DNA of 64,000 nt from Limnomonas spitsbergensis (GCA_037349105.1 JAYJMM010000032.1:1268501-1332500), one strand, 5' to 3'; shown: positions 11,238 to 23,259, counted from the stretch's first letter. The notes: generated by a model not told the origin, from the sequence alone. Numbers and translations: made by a program.

Positions 11238-11525
11238 GCGGGGGAAATGGTCCAGTGGTATTACGCTGGTGGCATCCATACCCAGAGGTTGAGGGATCGA
11301 ACCCGCCACACGATCTTCTCTCTCCCCACCAACTAGAGCACCTGGTTCCATGTTCCTGCCCCCTCACATGAAAAGATGGCATGGCTGCACCATGGCCCAG
11401 ACTGTGCATGGTAGCTGGCATTGAGGCTGTGCATGGTAGCTGGCATTGAGCCTAGTCATTCACTACCAGCCCCACGTGACCGATCGTTCAGAAGGGCCCT
11501 TCAGGTATGCACTGTTCTCTGCCAT
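11238..11525 (+). mobile_element. tRNA-derived SINE, nearly full length
   Basis: The head carries a pol III A box (TGGTCCAGTGGTA, 11248-11260) and a near-consensus B box (GGATCGAACCC, 11294-11304), 33 bases apart as in a tRNA. The rest does not fold as a functional tRNA. The body (TTCCATGTTCCTGCCCCCTC and beyond) contains a local duplication of CTGTGCATGGTAGCTGGCAT. The tail is CCAGCCCCACGTGACCGA.CGTTCAGAAGGGCCC, ending TATGCACTGTTCT. A second long copy lies at 41152-41408, with fragments at 735, 50325, 56697 and 62572. Confidence 0.75.
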
Positions 11526-12515
11526 GCGTGGTTGTCGTAGTTGACGCCGTTTGTCCACTCACGGCCTGGCTCATGGGCTACAGCCCGCTGTTTGCCTCAC
11601 TGGCTGTTGTACAAGGGGTGTTGTGACACGTGGTCGATGCTGGCATGTAACTGTCAAGGAGCTGGCGTGAAGCTGCTGAGAAGCTGGAGCACAGCCTGAT
11701 TACCACGGTTGAACTCGTCTTTCCCGTCGAGGGGCCTGTGAGCGTTCTCATTGTAGATGGTGTCATATGAACACAAGTGTGTCGGAGGCCTTGCTTTATT
11801 TGTTTCTTCCTCGAGTGCGTTGCTCCATCATATCTTATTCATGGGCGGAGCCGCATGAGAGGCGGACACCGGGTGTGCCGACGGAGTGCCGACCTACTAC
11901 ACCTCCGCGTAATACCGGCGACCGAGGTGTCATTTCCGTCCCAGGGCTCCAGTGCTGATGTTTCTCGACCCTCGAGGCAAAATAAGTAAATAACGGACGA
12001 ATAAATGAAGCCGCCAGAGGGACAGATACCGGTAGAGGGCCCAACAAGTAAGGGTACTACATTGACTCATTTATAGGGCTTGACTTTGCTGTATCTGTTT
12101 GGCCCATGAGAGCTGACGGGGTGGGCTTCTGGGTGGGCTTTGGTAATTGCCTTTGGAGATATATCATGCCCCCCTGCTTGAATGGGCATCTGCCCATGTT
12201 CAGTACCGTATGGGCTTACTAACGCCAGTTGGCCACTTTCGGCATTTAATACTTGCGTTTTGTTGTTTCTTCTGTCAGGCGGGTTCAAGCTAGCTTCCAG
12301 TGCGTGAATCAGTAGAGCGTTGGGTGTCACAACTAACATGGGTGTCAGCCCTGATCAACACCTGTCTTGCGGCACTGATCTTGCCTGGATATAGCTGCTG
12401 GATTTCAGGTGGCAAACGGGGCAAGATTTCTGGAAAATCGACATGCAACCGACATTACACCCCAGAATTCGTCACGGCCTGTGGAACGATGCTCATATAC
12501 TTTTCGACCTACTTT
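11526..12515. other. Intergenic, no gene recognised
   Basis: About 1 kb with no convincing exon or repeat on either strand. Short open frames here show no recognisable motif. Confidence 0.4.
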
Positions 12516-13222
12516 CAGTTGTGTTTGCACGAGGGCCTGTCGACATGCAATGAGTACGGTACGTGAGACATGAGTTTCCGACCAACAGCTTTCGTCATTC
12601 TAAATATACAGAGTTGATCCGCCAATGTTTGGAATAGTTCCAAACAAAATTCGAAGCAATCTGCGTGCAGCAGGTGAAAGAAAGAAAGAAAACGCCTGAG
12701 CGTGGCTGCTTTGTCCAGTTGCACCATCAGTGGGACATGGGCAGGGTGTAGCTGTAGCACTCCCTGCCCATGTCCCACTGATGGTGCAGCTGGACAATGT
12801 CAGTGACGATTACCAGACTCGTATAGCTGTGATTAAACTATCTGACAGTGACGGAAAAGTCGTTGGCAAGACCCCCTGCTGGCGTTTGAAGTGTCCGCGC
12901 CTCGAGGTGGAGCCAGGTATCATGTTAAGTGTGTGCGCAGATAACCCGAGGTGTATGGTGCCTGCGGTACGAATGAACTTCGGTCCAGGGTAAGAGAACT
13001 TCAAGTCTGCCTTTGGATTTGAAACTTTGAGCCAGATACAGCAGTGTGAGATAGGCCGTGGCAGAGAGTATGGACTCCTTTGTCTAGGGCGCTCCATCAC
13101 CCTGAATAATCTATAATACATTTCTTTAACGTCTCGAAGCATTTAGAAGGATGAAAGCTGTTGGTCGGAAACTCATGTCGCTCGTACTCATGTCGACAGG
13201 CCCTCGCGCAAACATAACTGAG
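12516..13222. mobile_element. Inverted-repeat element with about 85-bp termini and an internal perfect-type hairpin
   Basis: Positions 12516-12605 and 13141-13222 are inverted copies, sharing CGAGGGCCTGTCGACATG and CATGAGTTTCCGACCAACAG. Inside, 12711-12746 and 12762-12797 form a 36-bp stem with one mismatch around a 15-base loop. The interior also holds the word AAACGCCTGAGCGTGGCT, seen again at 43028, and an 88-residue frame at 12730-12993. No transposase was recognised. Confidence 0.65.
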
Positions 13223-13466
13223 AATATGTATCAAGGCGCGACGTTGAAATGTGGATGGACGGGTCCTGTAGGGCAAACGAGTGTTACAGGCTCGCAGGGC
13301 CAAGGGGGCGCACGGTGCACAGTAAAGGCGCGGTTCCAACAGCCAGTGTTCACATTATCTGCGTCCCTCAATCCATGCTGCGGGGTGCATCTCGGTTATC
13401 CATCCCCGTCTTCAGGAGTTACGAGACCCGTGGCAGGGGACTGCATCTCTTCCTGCGCACGTCTAG

Positions 13467-16400
13467 ATGAGACCATGCATGCTCGTAAGACGACCGGCAA
13501 AGCTTGCTCCCAGACCACAGCAGGGCCTGCGGTCTGCTGGCTTCACCTGTCATCGAGCGCAGACGGCAGCTTGGCGAACACCCGGTTCGCATGCGAGCGC
13601 AAAGCCAGCGGAGCGCGCAGCAGCCCGTCTGAGAGCTACACCAGACAGTCAAGAACCTCTTGACTCCTCTAAACCTCAGGAACCCCAGGCCAGCAGCTCC
13701 AGCCCTTCGCCCCCCTCTTCCCCCTCCTCCTCCCATGCGCCGCCCAGCGCATGGCGCACGGTCAAGGGCTTTGTTCTGAGCAACTTCCTCGCGGTCGCGC
13801 TGTCGTCAGCGCTGGCGCTGGGACTGGCGCTGCCTGACCTTGGAGCAGCGGCGGCGCGGACGCAGCTGCAGACCTGTGTCGTGGTCGCCATCTTCGTGAT
13901 CTCTGGACTGCAGCTCAAGCGGGGCGAGGCGCTGCAGGCCCTCAAGTCTACAGGTGGGTGGACGGGGTTAAAGGCTTAGGGTTGTTTCTGTAGGTTTAAG
14001 CGAAGCGACGCACTGCAGCCATTCAAATCCACAGGCAAGTCCAGTGTTTAGGGTTCCTTCTGTCAGCACAAGGGGGGCGAGGTGCTGCAAGCGCTGAAAT
14101 CCCTAGGTTGGTTCAGGGTCGAGGTTTTAAGTTTACCTCTTGAAGCCGAACACTGCTGACCTGGGAGGGACAGGGAGGGTAAAAAGGAGGGGGGGTATGG
14201 GAAGGGGAGAAGGGGGGGCTAGAGGGATGGGGCGAGGGGGGGGGAGCAAGAAGGAGGAAGGGGGGTGCGGCAACGAGGAGGGATGTCGCCTACAATACAG
14301 AGACTTGTACAGTTCGGTACACCTTCGACATGGACTGAGCCACGGTCTTGGCTCCTTCCCCATGACTAGGCAACGGTCCATCATGCTGCCGGCCGTGGCT
14401 GCCCAGCAAATTGACCAACAACGAATAACCAAATGTACAACCAAACTGACGCTGTCCCCCGCCCCTTTGCCCATCATCATTGCCTATGGGCTCCGCCCCC
14501 TCATGCTACTTGTCCCGCTGTTGGCCCAGGTTACTGACCAACAAAAACAGTCCAATGTATAACCAAATTTACCCTCTCCCCTTTGCTCATCAGCGTTGCT
14601 TACGGGCTCTGCTCCGTCCTGCTACTTGTCCCGCTGTTGGCCCAGCTGATTGACCAAAACAAACAACAGCCAAATGTACAACCAAAACGACCCTCTCCTT
14701 CCTCCCCCCTTAGCGTAGGCAGCGTTGCGTATGGGCTATGCTCCGTCATGCTCCTCAACCCCCTGCTGGCCCAGCTGATTGACCCACAAACCACAGCCGA
14801 ATGTAGAACTAAAACGACCCTTTCCTACCCCCCTTCAACTTAGGCAGCGTCGCATACGGCCTCTGCTCCATCCTGCTGCTCGGCCCGCTGTTGGCCCAGC
14901 TGATTGACCAAAACAGACAAAAGCTGAATTGTATACCCGAAACGGCCCTCCTCCCCCCCCCTCCACTTTAACTTAGGCAGCGTTGCTTACGGCCTCTGCT
15001 CCATCCTGATGCTCGGCCCGCTGCTGGCTCCCCTCATCTTGTCGCTCCCTCTGGAGCCTCCACCCTTGAGGCTGGGCCTGGCCGTCTTTGCGTGCATGCC
15101 CACCAGCCTGTCCAGCGGAATCGCAATGACACAGGTGAGACCCTTGCTCCGCCGCGCCCCCCCCCCCCCCCCCCGCACAAACACCGAGCCCTGCTTCCTG
15201 TCCCCCTCCCACACCCACTCCTGCCTCTGGTCCCCCCTGGGCCTGGCTGTCTGTGCATGCCCACCAGTCTGTCCAGCGGATTCGCGATGACGCAGGTGAG
15301 CCCCTTGCTCCGCCACAGCCCCCTCCCGGACCCGCTCCCTCACACACACTGCCTCCCCCCCCCCACACATACTCCCCACAGCCTCCGCCCCCCTGGGTTT
15401 GATCCACCAGCCTGCCCAGCGGAATCGCGATGATGCAAATGACTAAATTGAGCCCCTTGCTCCGCCACTCCTTTGCTCCCCACACACTGCCCCCCCCCCC
15501 CCCCTCCCCCACTACCCCTCCCCCACTACCCCACTGACCCCCCCTCTCCTCCCCCACTACTCCCCCACTGCCCCCCCCCTCCCCCACCAACCCTCCCCCA
15601 CTTCCCCTCCCCTCCACCCCTCCCCCTCCAGCCATACCCCCTGCGGTAGCCTCCTTTGCTGCACTCCCCTCCTCCCACCCACGGCTACCCTTCCAGACAC
15701 AAACAGCCGCTCCGCGAGTCAGAAGAGGCCCTCAAACCCAAACCCTCAACCCCCTTGCCCACCATGCGCGGCCTCTGAGGTAGCATTACGATGGCCGTCC
15801 CGCTGACCACGCCCTCAACATGCTCAAGGAGCGGTCACAAATGCTAATACCGTATATTTGATTTGCCTTCCCTCGGATATGAAAAATGTTTTCTTTTCAT
15901 GCTGCCCTCGGGGCAAATTACCGATCAAACTCTTAATTTCTGAAAACTGACGCTGAAAAAATTGCTGAAAATCGATTACCGGTATTAGTATATTCTTGTA
16001 TCCCTCCACCCCAAACAACGTTATTTATTAGGGAAGGAAAAGCATCTCTATAGTACTTGAACCTGCTTCGCTCCACGCCAGGCGCTTGGCGGGAACGTTG
16101 CGATGGCCATCCTGCTGACTGTGTCGTCCAACCTGCTGGCCGTGGCGACGCTGCCGCTGGTCCTGCCCCGGGCGCTGGGTGGCATGCTGTCCCAGGTGCA
16201 GCAGGCGGGTGGCAGCCTGAGCCTGGACCCAGCGGCGCTGCTGCAGCAGCTGGTGGTCATGGTGCTGGCCCCGACAGTGGTCGGCGCGTGCATCCGGTCG
16301 TTTGTCCCAGGTGGGTCCGAGAGGTCAAGCCGGGACTGCTCTGCTGGACTGTGAAAACTGCACACAACTTGACATGCTGGGGGGCAGTGATTGATTTGGT

Positions 16401-19400
16401 GGTTTCGGCAGCTGATTATTCAGGTTATTCAGGTAGAGGGAGAACTTAAGGGGAAGGGACTGGTACACGCTCCCTCCTTTGAACATCCATATAACCCTAA
16501 ACCCTTAACCCGTGACCCGTGACCTTGACACATCTCCTCAACCCTTGACCCTAAACCTAAACCCTCATTCCTGCTGAACCGTGATCCCTTGCGCCCCTAT
16601 GCGGCGGTCTGTGAGGGGGTCAATTCAGAACTCTCTCTCCTTCTTCACGTCCTCCTTGCCTACCGGATTTGATTTTCCAGGACTGGTCCGTCTCTCTCAT
16701 CCCTCCGCTTCGTGCATCTTCACACTTAGTCTGCTTGTAGCTGGAGCAACAGGACTGTGTGCACCCCATTGTAGCTGAAGCAACATGACTGTGTGCACCA
16801 CCGTGAGATGTGGAGGATGAGAACCTTTCGCAAGATTAAGTCTTGCCTGGATCGTGCTGTCGGCGATTTAGTGGCGTTGGCGACCCACACTAAAGCACGC
16901 GTGACCTCTCTTTTACGTCTCCCTCACCTGCCCCTCTAACTCCCATTCACTGTGACACCCTGGGACCATGGACATGCCTAGTTTGGGGTTAGGGTTTAGG
17001 CTCCAAACCCAACTCCCAATCACAGCGACATCCTGAAACCAGGGTAACCTGAAACCTAGTTTGGGGTAATGCTTTACGACTCAGGCTGTACACCTTAACT
17101 CCAATGCATTGTGGCATCGTGACTTCGTGAGATCAGGGATTAATCGCACATTATGCTGCTTTCAATGCAACCTTATAATGAATGCAGCTGCTTCTCCAAC
17201 CAACCAACCAACTAACAGCCCAACCAACCAACCAACCAACCAACAGTCCAACCAACCAAAACAAGACAACACCCTTCCAGAGCTCTGTGCTCAGAAGTGT
17301 AACACATTGTGTGTGAGAAGGCCCCTTACCTACTGGTGCGCAGGGGTGGCGGCTGCTGTGGATACCAACCGTCAGCTTGTGTCTTGCGTAAGCGCTATGT
17401 GCCTGGCTGCTGTACCGTGGATGCAGGTGAGCTGGCATTTAGTAAGGGTTTAGGCTTTAACCTGAAAATCTAAGCCGTAAGAGCCATGTGCCTGGCTGCT
17501 GTACCTTGCATACAGGTGAGCTGGCATTTAGTAAGGGTTTAGGCTTTAACCTGAAAATCTAAGCCGTAAGAGCCATGCGCCTGGCTGCTGTAACTTGGAT
17601 GCAGGTGAGCTGGCATTTAGTTAGGGTTTAGGCTTAAACCTGAAACCCTAAATGGTAAGCGCCATGTGCATGGCTGCTGTGCCTTAGATGCAGGTGAGCT
17701 GGCATTTACTTGGAAGGCTGGTATTCCTTACTGGTTCACTGTTATGGTACGGTACAGCACGGTACATGCATATTGTAAGTTTATGTTTGGTATACCAGTG
17801 CAGTACAATGTGGTATAGCAGTGCAGTACAATGTGGTATACCAGTGCAGTACAATGTGGTATACTATTGCAGTACAATGTGGTATACTTGTGTGGTACAA
17901 TATGTTATACCAGTGCAGTACAATATGGTATACCATTGCAGTACAACACTGTATTCCATTATGGTTTTTGTGTGTTTCCATTGGAGGTTTAGGGACAGTT
18001 CTGTTCCTGTTGGATTGACAAACTATTATTCAGTTCATACGGCTGTTCCAGTGATGTCGACCCCCGTGTTTCCATTGCATCCGAAACCATTCAGAGAACA
18101 GGGACGTGCGACAGCTTTGGTTTGCCTCTGGTCAGCCTCATGCTCAGAACATTGCATGCGTTGCAATGACCAGGTAGTCAGGTCGCGACCAAGCCAGTCA
18201 TACATTTTGAATTTCCGGACAGATGAAACATACAGGAGGCTTTGACCTGTGACCATGCAAGGAGTGACATGACCATGCAAGGAGTGGGTCGAGAGCTTTC
18301 ATGTCGGTACAAATGTGCGCAGTGAGCTGTGCAACATGCTGCATCCTCTGCGAAGAGGCATACGAGCAAGGCGCACTTGGCATTTTGCACTTTGCACGTG
18401 GCACGCGTTGCTTCGCAGAGGAAGTTCAGTTCCATGAGATCTCGATGCTTTTTAGACCAGGACGGAACAACGCAAGCACAGAAATGCAGGCGTTCATTCT
18501 GGTGATGTACGGCGCTGTTTTTCGATCAGAGCTACCCATGCCTGTGGACCACCTGTGGTGCTGTGGGCGGGTGTCCAAAAGAACAAGAAGCACACGTTTT
18601 GGCAGGCCTATTCCTGCACTGTTCTACAGCCAATGAAAACACGGATTGGTCGGTTGCCGGCAGTTGCCTTGTTTGTCCTTCAAAAACACGCTCTTAAGGT
18701 GTGTTTATGACACACTTAACACACTTGCACATAATAGTTTAGTTTCATACCGGAACAATTGAAGTCACATGTATGTTGTCCATGTTGCATTCAAGTTGAG
18801 TGCCTGGTACACCTCAGTCACTGTGCTTACGTTTCCAGTTCCGTTCGCCCACCTACAGGTCAGCAGGGCTGTGTTAGTAGGCACAGGGGGCGTGGGACCC
18901 GCAGCCCTGGCAGCGTCGGTCGGCTTTGCGGTTGGGTTACACGTGCTGCTTCTGGTGGTCAACGGCGTGATGGCCAAAGTGAGATCTCCTGAGGCAGCGG
19001 GGAGGTTCCTCGTATACAGTGTGGGGTTGATGAATTATTTCCCGGGGGTGGCTTTGTGGGTTAGGGCTTGGGGGTTAGCCTCCCAGGGGCTGTTGTGATT
19101 AAGTTTCAGGGTTAAGGGTTAAGGATGTCCCACCCCTGGCTCTGCTTTGCACCGCTTCCCGCAGGCACTGCGCCTCGGTGGCACAAACGCGTCGGAGGCA
19201 CTGCCCATCCAGCAGGCGGTGGTCCTGCTGTCCAGCCAGAAGACGCTGCCGGTGGCCGTCACCATCCTCAGCAAGCTGACCCCGCTGCTGGGCGAGACCG
19301 CGGTGGGGCTGGCGGCCATGACGGCCGTGTTGGCGCACTTGTCGCAGATTGTGGTGGACTCAGCTCTGGTCTCGTGGTGCGTTCAGAAGTATGGAAGGAT

Positions 19401-19449
19401 GGAGGGCGGGGGTGGCGCGGTGGCAGGGCCCAAGCAGGCTGCCGCCTAG
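13467..19449 (+). CDS. BASS4-like: BASS4/RCH1-like (SLC10A7-type) plastid sodium/metabolite symporter homologue
   Basis: Exons 13467-13953, 14977-15134, 16082-16310, 17344-17426, 18859-18978 and 19165-19449 are in phase throughout and give 453 residues. The first roughly 90 residues are rich in Arg, Ser, Ala and Pro, as expected for a plastid transit peptide. The membrane domain follows: SNFLAVALSSALALGLALPD, then VVAIFVISGLQLKRGEALQA, LPLEPPPLRLGLAVFACMPT, SLSSGIAMTQALGGNVAMAI, a later VSRAVLVG segment, and AVVLLSSQKTLPVAVTILSK near the end. These correspond to the hallmarks of the SBF-like/RCH1 branch of bile-acid:sodium symporters (GLAIFCCMPT.LSSG.ALTQ and ASQKTLPVA). Inner-envelope location in the plastid is inferred from plant BASS4. 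Introns 1, 2 and 4 are crowded with echoes of neighbouring exon edges. Confidence 0.88.
13905..14120 (+). repeat. Echoes of BASS exon 1 donor edge
   Basis: The exon end (GGGGCGAGGCGCTGCAGGCC, then CTCAAGTCTACAG and GTGGGT) is followed by decayed copies at about 14000-14040 and 14068-14118 (GGGGGCGAGGTGCTGCAAGC). Each keeps a donor-like or former donor sequence. Confidence 0.75.
14470..15030 (+). repeat. Five tandem copies of the 5' half of BASS exon 2
   Basis: Period about 125 bp. Each copy contains an AG acceptor region and about 60 coding bases (TATGGGCTCTGCTCC-type, then GCTGTTGGCCCAGCTGATTG). Only the last copy, from 14977, runs on into the full exon. In the first four the codons for GSVAYGLCSxLLLxPLLAQLID remain largely readable, which suggests recent duplication or gene conversion. 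Confidence 0.88.
15085..15450 (+). repeat. Echoes of BASS exon 2 3' edge
   Basis: Copies of the exon end (GTGCATGCCCACCAGCCTGT, GCGATGACACAG plus GTGAG) occur at about 15237-15300 and 15395-15450. The first keeps a perfect donor. C-rich tracts separate them. Confidence 0.8.
15451..16081 (+). other. BASS intron 2, C-rich then AT-rich
   Basis: A roughly 170-bp run of CCCCCC/CACTAC simple sequence (15490-15640) is followed by an AT-richer stretch with no gene. Confidence 0.6.
17390..17710 (+). repeat. Four tandem copies of BASS exon 4 donor edge
   Basis: The first (real) copy ends CTGCTGTACCGTGGATGCAG, then GTGAGCTGGCATTTAGTAAG. Three near-identical copies follow at about 110-bp intervals, each with an intact GTGAGC donor and a TTTAGG/CCTAAA motif. 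All four donors look usable. Confidence 0.88.
17795..17950 (+). repeat. 21-bp minisatellite in BASS intron 4
   Basis: The unit GTACAATGTGGTATACCAGT (plus GCA) is repeated about seven times with point changes. Long frames across it are not genes. Confidence 0.8.
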
Positions 19450-20195
19450 GTCATGACATGGGCGAGTCTTCCGGAAGTGTGGAAGGATGGAGGGTAGGGG
19501 CGGCGCAGCGGCAGGGTCCAAAGGTGATCTGGCTGCTGCCTGATCACCTTTGTGCTTCATCCAGGCTGCGAACAGAGGATATCTATGTTGCTGTATGCAA
19601 GGGTGTCAAAGGTCGCAAGAGGCGGGTGTTTGGGGTCCTGGCCTGAGATGGGAAGGTGTTTGGAGCATTGGCGCATACGTACCGACCAACGAGAACCAGC
19701 AATGGCTGACATGCATGGTGTCAGGTTTGGGGGACAGGAGGCATACATGTGCATCTGCATCAGTGCTGTGCCAATTACGGACCTTACGGTAGCTGAATTG
19801 CGTAGCTGAGTTTCAGTTTCAAAATTATGAGGCAAATTCGGCTACATTTACCCGCAAGGGACCGCAATTACTTACAAGATGATTGAATTACAGCGCAAGT
19901 TCACAGCACTGATCTGCATGTCAGCGCGTGTGATAGGTGGTAGCTTGGATTTCTTTCTGCGAAGTGCAACAGTTTCCTTGAAAGACGTCGACAAATCGCC
20001 CCTCTACAAGCCTCTAGTGAAAGCATATTGGTCCACACAACCCGACCAATCACTCACAGCTCCTTTTCATCCCTCAAACCATCTCACCCTGACTGAACTG
20101 GAGGACAGAATGAGGAAACGCGAACTTGAAAAGGAAGCAAAATTAAAACCCACAATAATATGCCCAGTGATCGAACCAAATTGAGCGACCCACCC
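19450..20195 (+). other. BASS 3' flank with a 101-residue hypothetical frame (19879-20184)
   Basis: Copies of the BASS exon 6 3' end follow the stop (GTGTGGAAGGATGGAGGGTA at about 19478). An AT-richer frame at 19879-20184 ends in a charged helix (LTELEDRMRKRELEKEAK). No family is recognised; it may be part of a mobile element, since retrotransposon tail sequence starts just after it. Confidence 0.3.
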
Positions 20196-20219
20196 AAGAG
20201 CAAATCTCTTATCCCTTCT

Positions 20220-20480
20220 CATCAGTGGAGCGTCCTCGCGGCCAAGCAGGGGTGGGATACGCTTGCTTTCCTGGACTTTTCTGTTCATAGAGGCCTTGTT
20301 GAGGACTAGTCTCTAGTGGAACTCAGATGTTGGACTTGGTCTGCTTTGCCTTCCCGGCCTCTCCTTTTGTTCCTTTCCCCCTCTCTTCCTTTTAGTTCCT
20401 CCTTTACTCCCTTCTGAACAGTTGGGCGCCCACGCAGCCGAGCTTTGAGTGGGCCCAGAGGTGTAACGTTATTGACCTAA
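20220..20480 (+). mobile_element. Retrotransposon 3' terminal fragment
   Basis: It starts with the GGCCAAGCAGGGGTGGGATA word near the end of the reading frame and continues through a pyrimidine-rich untranslated region. It ends GGGCGCCCACGCAGCCGAGC...GGGCCCAGAGGTGTAACGTT. Confidence 0.6.
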
Positions 20481-22745
20481 GAGCAAATGTAATCTGCAGC
20501 AAGGACACCTGCAAATGGAGAATGCAAGGGAGAAAATAGTATACAGATTATCACTGGTATTCAGAGGAACGAGAAGGCAACGCTACTAACCAATCCTCAC
20601 CAAGTATCGCTCAATGTCGGAATATTTAGGAGACGCTGATTATTTCCGCAAGGCGTGGGCATAGGGGGATAGAGATAACTGAGAGGCGAGGCTCATGTAG
20701 AAAGAAGGAAAGAAAACGCTTGAAATTGAAATACCGTACACCGATAGTTTGGCTATTGAAGCTACGGTATGTTCTCACGGTTTAGGGTTTAGGGTTTGGG
20801 GTGAGCCAGGTTCCGGAGCGAACAGTCCGAACCAGGGGAACCTGGTCCGAACCGTGTTTAGTGCATGTCCCATCTATAGGGTTTGGTGCATGTCCCATCT
20901 ATACAATAGCATGAGGAGGCACTGGAGGTCTAGGAGCCACAACAGGAGCAAATGCCGGGGCTGGGGCTCCTGGATTGAGCTCCCACACAACTCGGAGGAG
21001 CCTCCGGTGCCCACAGACAAGCTTGCGCCAGCTGGTGTGAAGACGGGAAAACCAAAATGGAACCCAGGTGAGCAGGGCATTCAAGCCTACTGTAAGATTT
21101 GGGGTTCAGGATTAAGGCTTTCTTACCCTGGTGAGTGGGGCAAGCCTAGTTTAGGGTTGAGGGGTCAATCTTCAACCTTAACCCTAATTAACCAGAAGCA
21201 GTGGCGCGGTGCTCGAGGCACGGGAGAATGCCTTTGCCGCCGGCGGACAGCCTCTCGCCGCGGCACTTTGCCGAGCTGGCAGGGTCAGGGGGAACAGAGC
21301 GGGCAGCGGCATGGGGAACAAAGCGAGTCTCTGAGAAACGACGACGACGGTTTTGGCGCCTTGGTTGCAAAGCCAGGGGACGGGTCTCGTGTACGAGCTC
21401 GTCAGAATCCCGGGGTGTCCATGTCAGGTTCTGTGTACCCTAATGTGCCGCTTTACCCTGATGTGTTATTGGTCGCTGTGGGTGGCATGGATCGGTGGCC
21501 GGGAGATACGGGCCGCCGGGGCGGAGTGGGTGAGATGGCTCTACGGCTGCTCCAGTACAGACAGCAGCTGCTATACAAGTAAGCATCAAGTTTAATTGGG
21601 AGCCGCGTCATAGTACTTGTCCTGCCTTTTCTCCCATTTATGAGCTTGTCTGAACTCTGAAGTTGACTTTTCAGCGTGTTATTTTTGTATTTCTTGTTCT
21701 TGCCTTGCGTTGCCTTGCCATTTTAGCGTCTTTTTCTTTCATTCTAGATCCTACCTTCAATGGCGCTACTCGGCAACTAAGCCACTGATATATCAGCAGT
21801 GGGAGGTGCCCATGTGGCAAGCATGCTCCTTGCCCCATGGGGCGGCTGATAGTACCGGGGCATGCATTTGAACTTTTGTTTTTTCTTCTCGAGTTCCATT
21901 ATCCCGATTCCTGAATTAGGCAGGCAAGGCGGAGGTATGGTGATGTCATCCTTTCAACATAGACCCATTGTATAGCACCGGTATGCTGTATCACATGGTG
22001 TTGTATGTCGCATTCCTGTTGAACCGCTGGAGGCTGGCATTTAGGGCTTCTAAATCCCACTCGTCAGGGTTGGCATGTGGCCGTTCTGATGTATTTGATG
22101 TGACTTGACAAGGTGTGAGGCAGGCCGCCCAACCCCAGAAACCTGAGATGCTGACACACGCAGAAAGACGGGTGCACAAGGGGCCCTCGTCGACACCTGA
22201 AAAAAGGCGACCAGGAATAGGAAAGGCACACGACCAACAAGCACTCACACGACCGCAATAACTGATGTGGTATTGAGAGTTAAGCATGGGTGGCCAGGAT
22301 AAGAGCCGGTGAGCTCATGTGTCTCATGGGGTCTAACATGTTGCCCATAGGGTTTGACGTGAGAGCTGACAGGACGGACAGCCTCACTGTGATGTAGTAC
22401 TGTCACCTTTGCGCCATGCAAGAACAATGCATCGGACACTCCATTGGACCCTGCATCGGACATGGCATTGTACCCAGCATCGAACACTGTGAAAGTGTGA
22501 TGTTGTTGTGCAGTTTTACAGCACAGTGGGGCATCACATTTCTGATCCCTGGTTCTGATCCCTGGTTCAGATCTGGGTTGAGGTAGAGGTATAGGTTGCA
22601 CCTCTGTTAGGAGGTACATGCAGCCAAATGTTAGCCATGACTCCCCACCTAGCTTAGGCTGGCCCGGGAATGAAGCTCTGGCTAGACTGCATGCTGGTTG
22701 CAGCCAGATTGCAGCCATGGCTGAGGATTTCCAGAGAAGGGATGG
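20481..22745. other. Unresolved region with one possible exon
   Basis: A frame at 20749-21582 (+) includes a possible exon at about 20879-21070 (RSRSHNRSKCRGWGSWIELP, ending before a GTGAGC donor). The opposite strand is equally open, and no domain is recognised. The rest (21600-22745) shows no gene. TTTAGGG motifs occur at about 20780 and 21150. Confidence 0.25.
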
Positions 22746-22749
22746 CTGA

Positions 22750-23112
22750 TGATAAGTGTGCATTGCATGCACCGGTATACTTGCTGGATCTTACTGGATA
22801 GGGGATGGGCTGGACCCCGAACGGTGCTAGAGACTTGTTTAGAGTTGTACCGGGGCAGGCTTGGGTGGGATGCCCTGGCCTTTGCGGACGACGTGCTAGA
22901 TATCGTCGAGGCGTATGTAGACTTTTTCAGAGGTTGGAACTTCCTTTGTATTTTTTTGTCCCTTCACTTTCCCCCCACTTTCCCCTCCTTTATTTTGTTC
23001 TGCCCCCTTATGTCGGTGTTTCTTTCCATCTTTCCTCCCAACTCTTTAGTTAGGCACCCACGCGGCCGAGCCTTTTTTGAGCAAGGCCCAGAGGTGTAAC
23101 TAACGTCATTGA
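22750..23112 (+). mobile_element. Non-LTR retrotransposon 3' end fragment
   Basis: The last codons of the retrotransposon frame are readable (TVLETCLELYRGRLGWDALA, FADDVLDIVEA). A T/C-rich untranslated region follows, then the standard tail ending at about 23112. The same layout is found at 24360-24665. Confidence 0.65.
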
Positions 23113-23259
23113 CTTACTAGATCTATCTTCCTACCTAAATCCACCACGGGTACAAGTCGCCCTCATAGTAATACAGAGTGAGAGGGGGTGACAGCTAGCT
23201 TAGCCATTTGGGCAAGCGACATGGTGGGCACAACTGTCATGTTTTGACAAGTTTGAGGA

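Noticed and set aside
11240..11310. A tRNA gene
   Set aside because: A and B boxes are present, but the stems do not pair as a tRNA and the sequence continues into a repeated body and tail; it is a SINE head.
17688..18245. 185-residue plus-strand frame in BASS intron 4
   Set aside because: Its first half is the 21-bp minisatellite and it lacks any domain; the BASS exons splice around it in phase.
22880..22920. AFADD resembling the reverse-transcriptase catalytic box
   Set aside because: Other copies read AFVDD or AFVED at the same place, at the C-terminus after the zinc-knuckle-like motif, so it is not the polymerase active site.
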